A program made the translations under genes and the position numbers. Below, piece after piece: positions 63,168-64,000 of a stretch of 64,000 nucleotides of DNA. A model generated the notes under the pieces. That model was given only the letters and a program-made list of their open reading frames with translations, had not been told where the DNA came from and made no database searches. Source of the DNA: Leptotrichia sp. HSP-536 (lineage in GTDB: Bacteria > Fusobacteriota > Fusobacteriia > Fusobacteriales > Leptotrichiaceae); assembly GCF_041199985.1 (NCBI RefSeq), contig NZ_CP165647.1, positions 868,001 to 932,000 of the forward strand. The letters run 5' to 3'. Every line of letters begins with the position of its first letter. The stretch's first letter is position 1.

Positions 63168-63195
63168 AAAAAATTAAAAATTAAAAATTAAAAAT
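63168..63195. repeat. Short AAAAATT tandem repeat
   Basis: About four copies of AAAAATT lie between ribD and ribE, just before the AGGAG of ribE. The effect is unknown; length change could alter spacing. Confidence 0.6.
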
Positions 63196-63207
63196 CAGGA
63201 GAGAAAT

Positions 63208-63897
63208 ATGTTTACTGGTTTAGTTGAAGAAACTGGAAAAATTATTGATATTGCAAAAAAAACTGCAAGTATCGAAATTACAATAAGGGGGAAAAAAGTC
63301 GCTGAAAAAGCACAAATTGGGGATAGTATTGCTGTAAATGGCGTGTGTCTGACTGTTACAAAACTAAATGGAAACGACTTTACTGCCGATGTAATGTTTG
63401 AAACTATTGAAAGAAGCGGTTTAAAGCGTGCTAAAGCTGGAGACATTGTCAATCTTGAAAAGTCACTTACACTTATGACTTTTTTAGGCGGACACCTTGT
63501 AATGGGGGATGTTGACTGTGAAGCTAAAATTGTATCAATTACAGATAAGGGGATTGCAAAAGTGTATGAATTCCAGCTGGATAAAAATTATAAAAATAAT
63601 ATGAAATACATTGTTGAAAAAGGACGTGTAACGATTGACGGAGCGAGCCTTACAGTAATTGATGTAGACGATAATGCTGGAATTTTCTCGGTTTCACTTA
63701 TTCCACATACAATTGAAAATATTACCGTTGGAATGAAAAAAACTGGAGATTTTGTAAATATTGAAACAGATTTGTTTGGAAAATATGTTGAAAAAATATT
63801 AAAATTTGACAATTTTGAAAATGAAGAAAAAAATCAAAATAAAAAAGAGAAAAAATCAAATTTAACAATGGAATTTTTACAAAAAAATGGATTTTAA
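63208..63897 (+). CDS. ribE: Riboflavin synthase alpha chain
   Basis: The 229-residue protein starts with MFTGLVEETGKI and shows two lumazine-binding repeats, each with the pattern GDSIAVNGVCLTV and RVTIDGASLTVIDV. It converts two lumazines to riboflavin. AGGAGAG precedes the ATG. It lies between ribD and ribBA. Confidence 0.96.
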   Translation: MFTGLVEETGKIIDIAKKTASIEITIRGKKVAEKAQIGDSIAVNGVCLTVTKLNGNDFTADVMFETIERSGLKRAKAGDIVNLEKSLTLMTFLGGHLVMGDVDCEAKIVSITDKGIAKVYEFQLDKNYKNNMKYIVEKGRVTIDGASLTVIDVDDNAGIFSVSLIPHTIENITVGMKKTGDFVNIETDLFGKYVEKILKFDNFENEEKNQNKKEKKSNLTMEFLQKNGF

Positions 63898-63928
63898 TAA
63901 AAAATGTAAACGAAAGAAGTGATTTTAA

Positions 63929-64000
63929 ATGTCAGAAACTAAAATAAAATTTGATAGTATCGAATCTGCTCTTGAAGATTTGAAAAATGGTGTTCCAGTC
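63929..64000 (+). CDS. ribBA: Start of a RibBA-type riboflavin enzyme, cut by window end
   Basis: ATG 63929 (SETKIKFDSIESALEDLKNG) begins a frame open to the end of the window. The N-terminus and position after ribE match the dihydroxybutanone phosphate synthase/GTP cyclohydrolase II RibBA. Only 24 codons are visible. Confidence 0.8.
   Translation, partial: MSETKIKFDSIESALEDLKNGVPV

Noticed and set aside
63100..63900. RibD and RibE both end in MEFLQK-like peptides (MEFLQKSYN and MEFLQKNGF).
   Set aside because: Riboflavin synthase proteins commonly end in a FL-x-x-NGF tail, so the likeness is probably coincidence in a short, AT-rich coding stretch.
1..64000. CRISPR arrays, tRNA and rRNA genes.
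   Set aside because: No regular direct repeats with unique spacers were seen, and no cloverleaf-forming or ribosomal RNA sequences were recognised.

Overview
The window is very AT-rich and runs almost without a break between short, densely packed genes. It mixes outer-membrane features (a type V autotransporter, a TolC/MacA/MacB-type efflux set, many lipoproteins with an IISC-like lipobox) with Gram-positive-looking housekeeping genes and strong AGGAGG ribosome sites. Together with carboxynorspermidine polyamine genes and the insertion-sequence content, this suggests a Fusobacteriota chromosome, most likely Leptotrichia or a close relative. That placement is inference from gene style, not a measured match.

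Layout. 0-4 kb: a truncated DDE transposase, a structured RNA leader with a 21-codon membrane-peptide ORF, a tannase/feruloyl esterase and a patch of MITE and IS30 debris. 4-13 kb: secA, an autotransporter behind a 21-T tract, and a PspA/YdjI envelope-stress pair. 13-19 kb: nucleoside scavenging (pyrimidine-nucleoside phosphorylase, BMP lipoprotein), carboxynorspermidine dehydrogenase and an AI-2E-type permease. 18.8-23.5 kb: TolC/MacA/MacB-type efflux operon. 23.6-25.7 kb: two tandem secreted MORN/YwqK-like paralogues. 25.8-35.3 kb: a six-gene DUF4132, MoxR ATPase, DUF5682, VWA, SWIM and 94-aa cluster that resembles the uncharacterised E. coli yehI-L-M-P-Q set. 35.4-39 kb: nspC, kptA, an oxidoreductase and a glycosyltransferase. 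39-43.5 kb: an accessory island with an EndoU nuclease gene broken by a frameshift and its probable immunity gene, a frameshifted IS605 tnpB, and a DUF1722 plus TIGR02328 (T4 endonuclease V-like) pair between long inverted repeats. 44-50 kb: a TPP-riboswitch-controlled pyrimidine/thiamine-precursor ABC operon, Wzz, a PHP phosphatase and a cold-shock gene. 50-51 kb: a decayed IS5-type element. 51.7-61 kb: a five-gene cluster around a 1325-aa protein with lytic-transglycosylase-like, PAAR-like (DUF4280) and TIGR02594 amidase-like parts. 61.1-64 kb: FMN riboswitch and ribH-ribD-ribE-ribBA.

The two most interesting systems are the MoxR/VWA cluster (25.8-35.3 kb), interrupted by a palindromic MITE that also occurs at two other places in the window, and the spike-like effector cluster (51.7-61 kb), where a lipoprotein gene directly after the effector looks like an immunity gene. 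Smaller leads are the paired repair-like genes between inverted repeats, the frameshifted EndoU gene, the 5'/3'-pairing mini-ORF transcript at 1.0-1.4 kb, and the homopolymer upstream of the autotransporter promoter.
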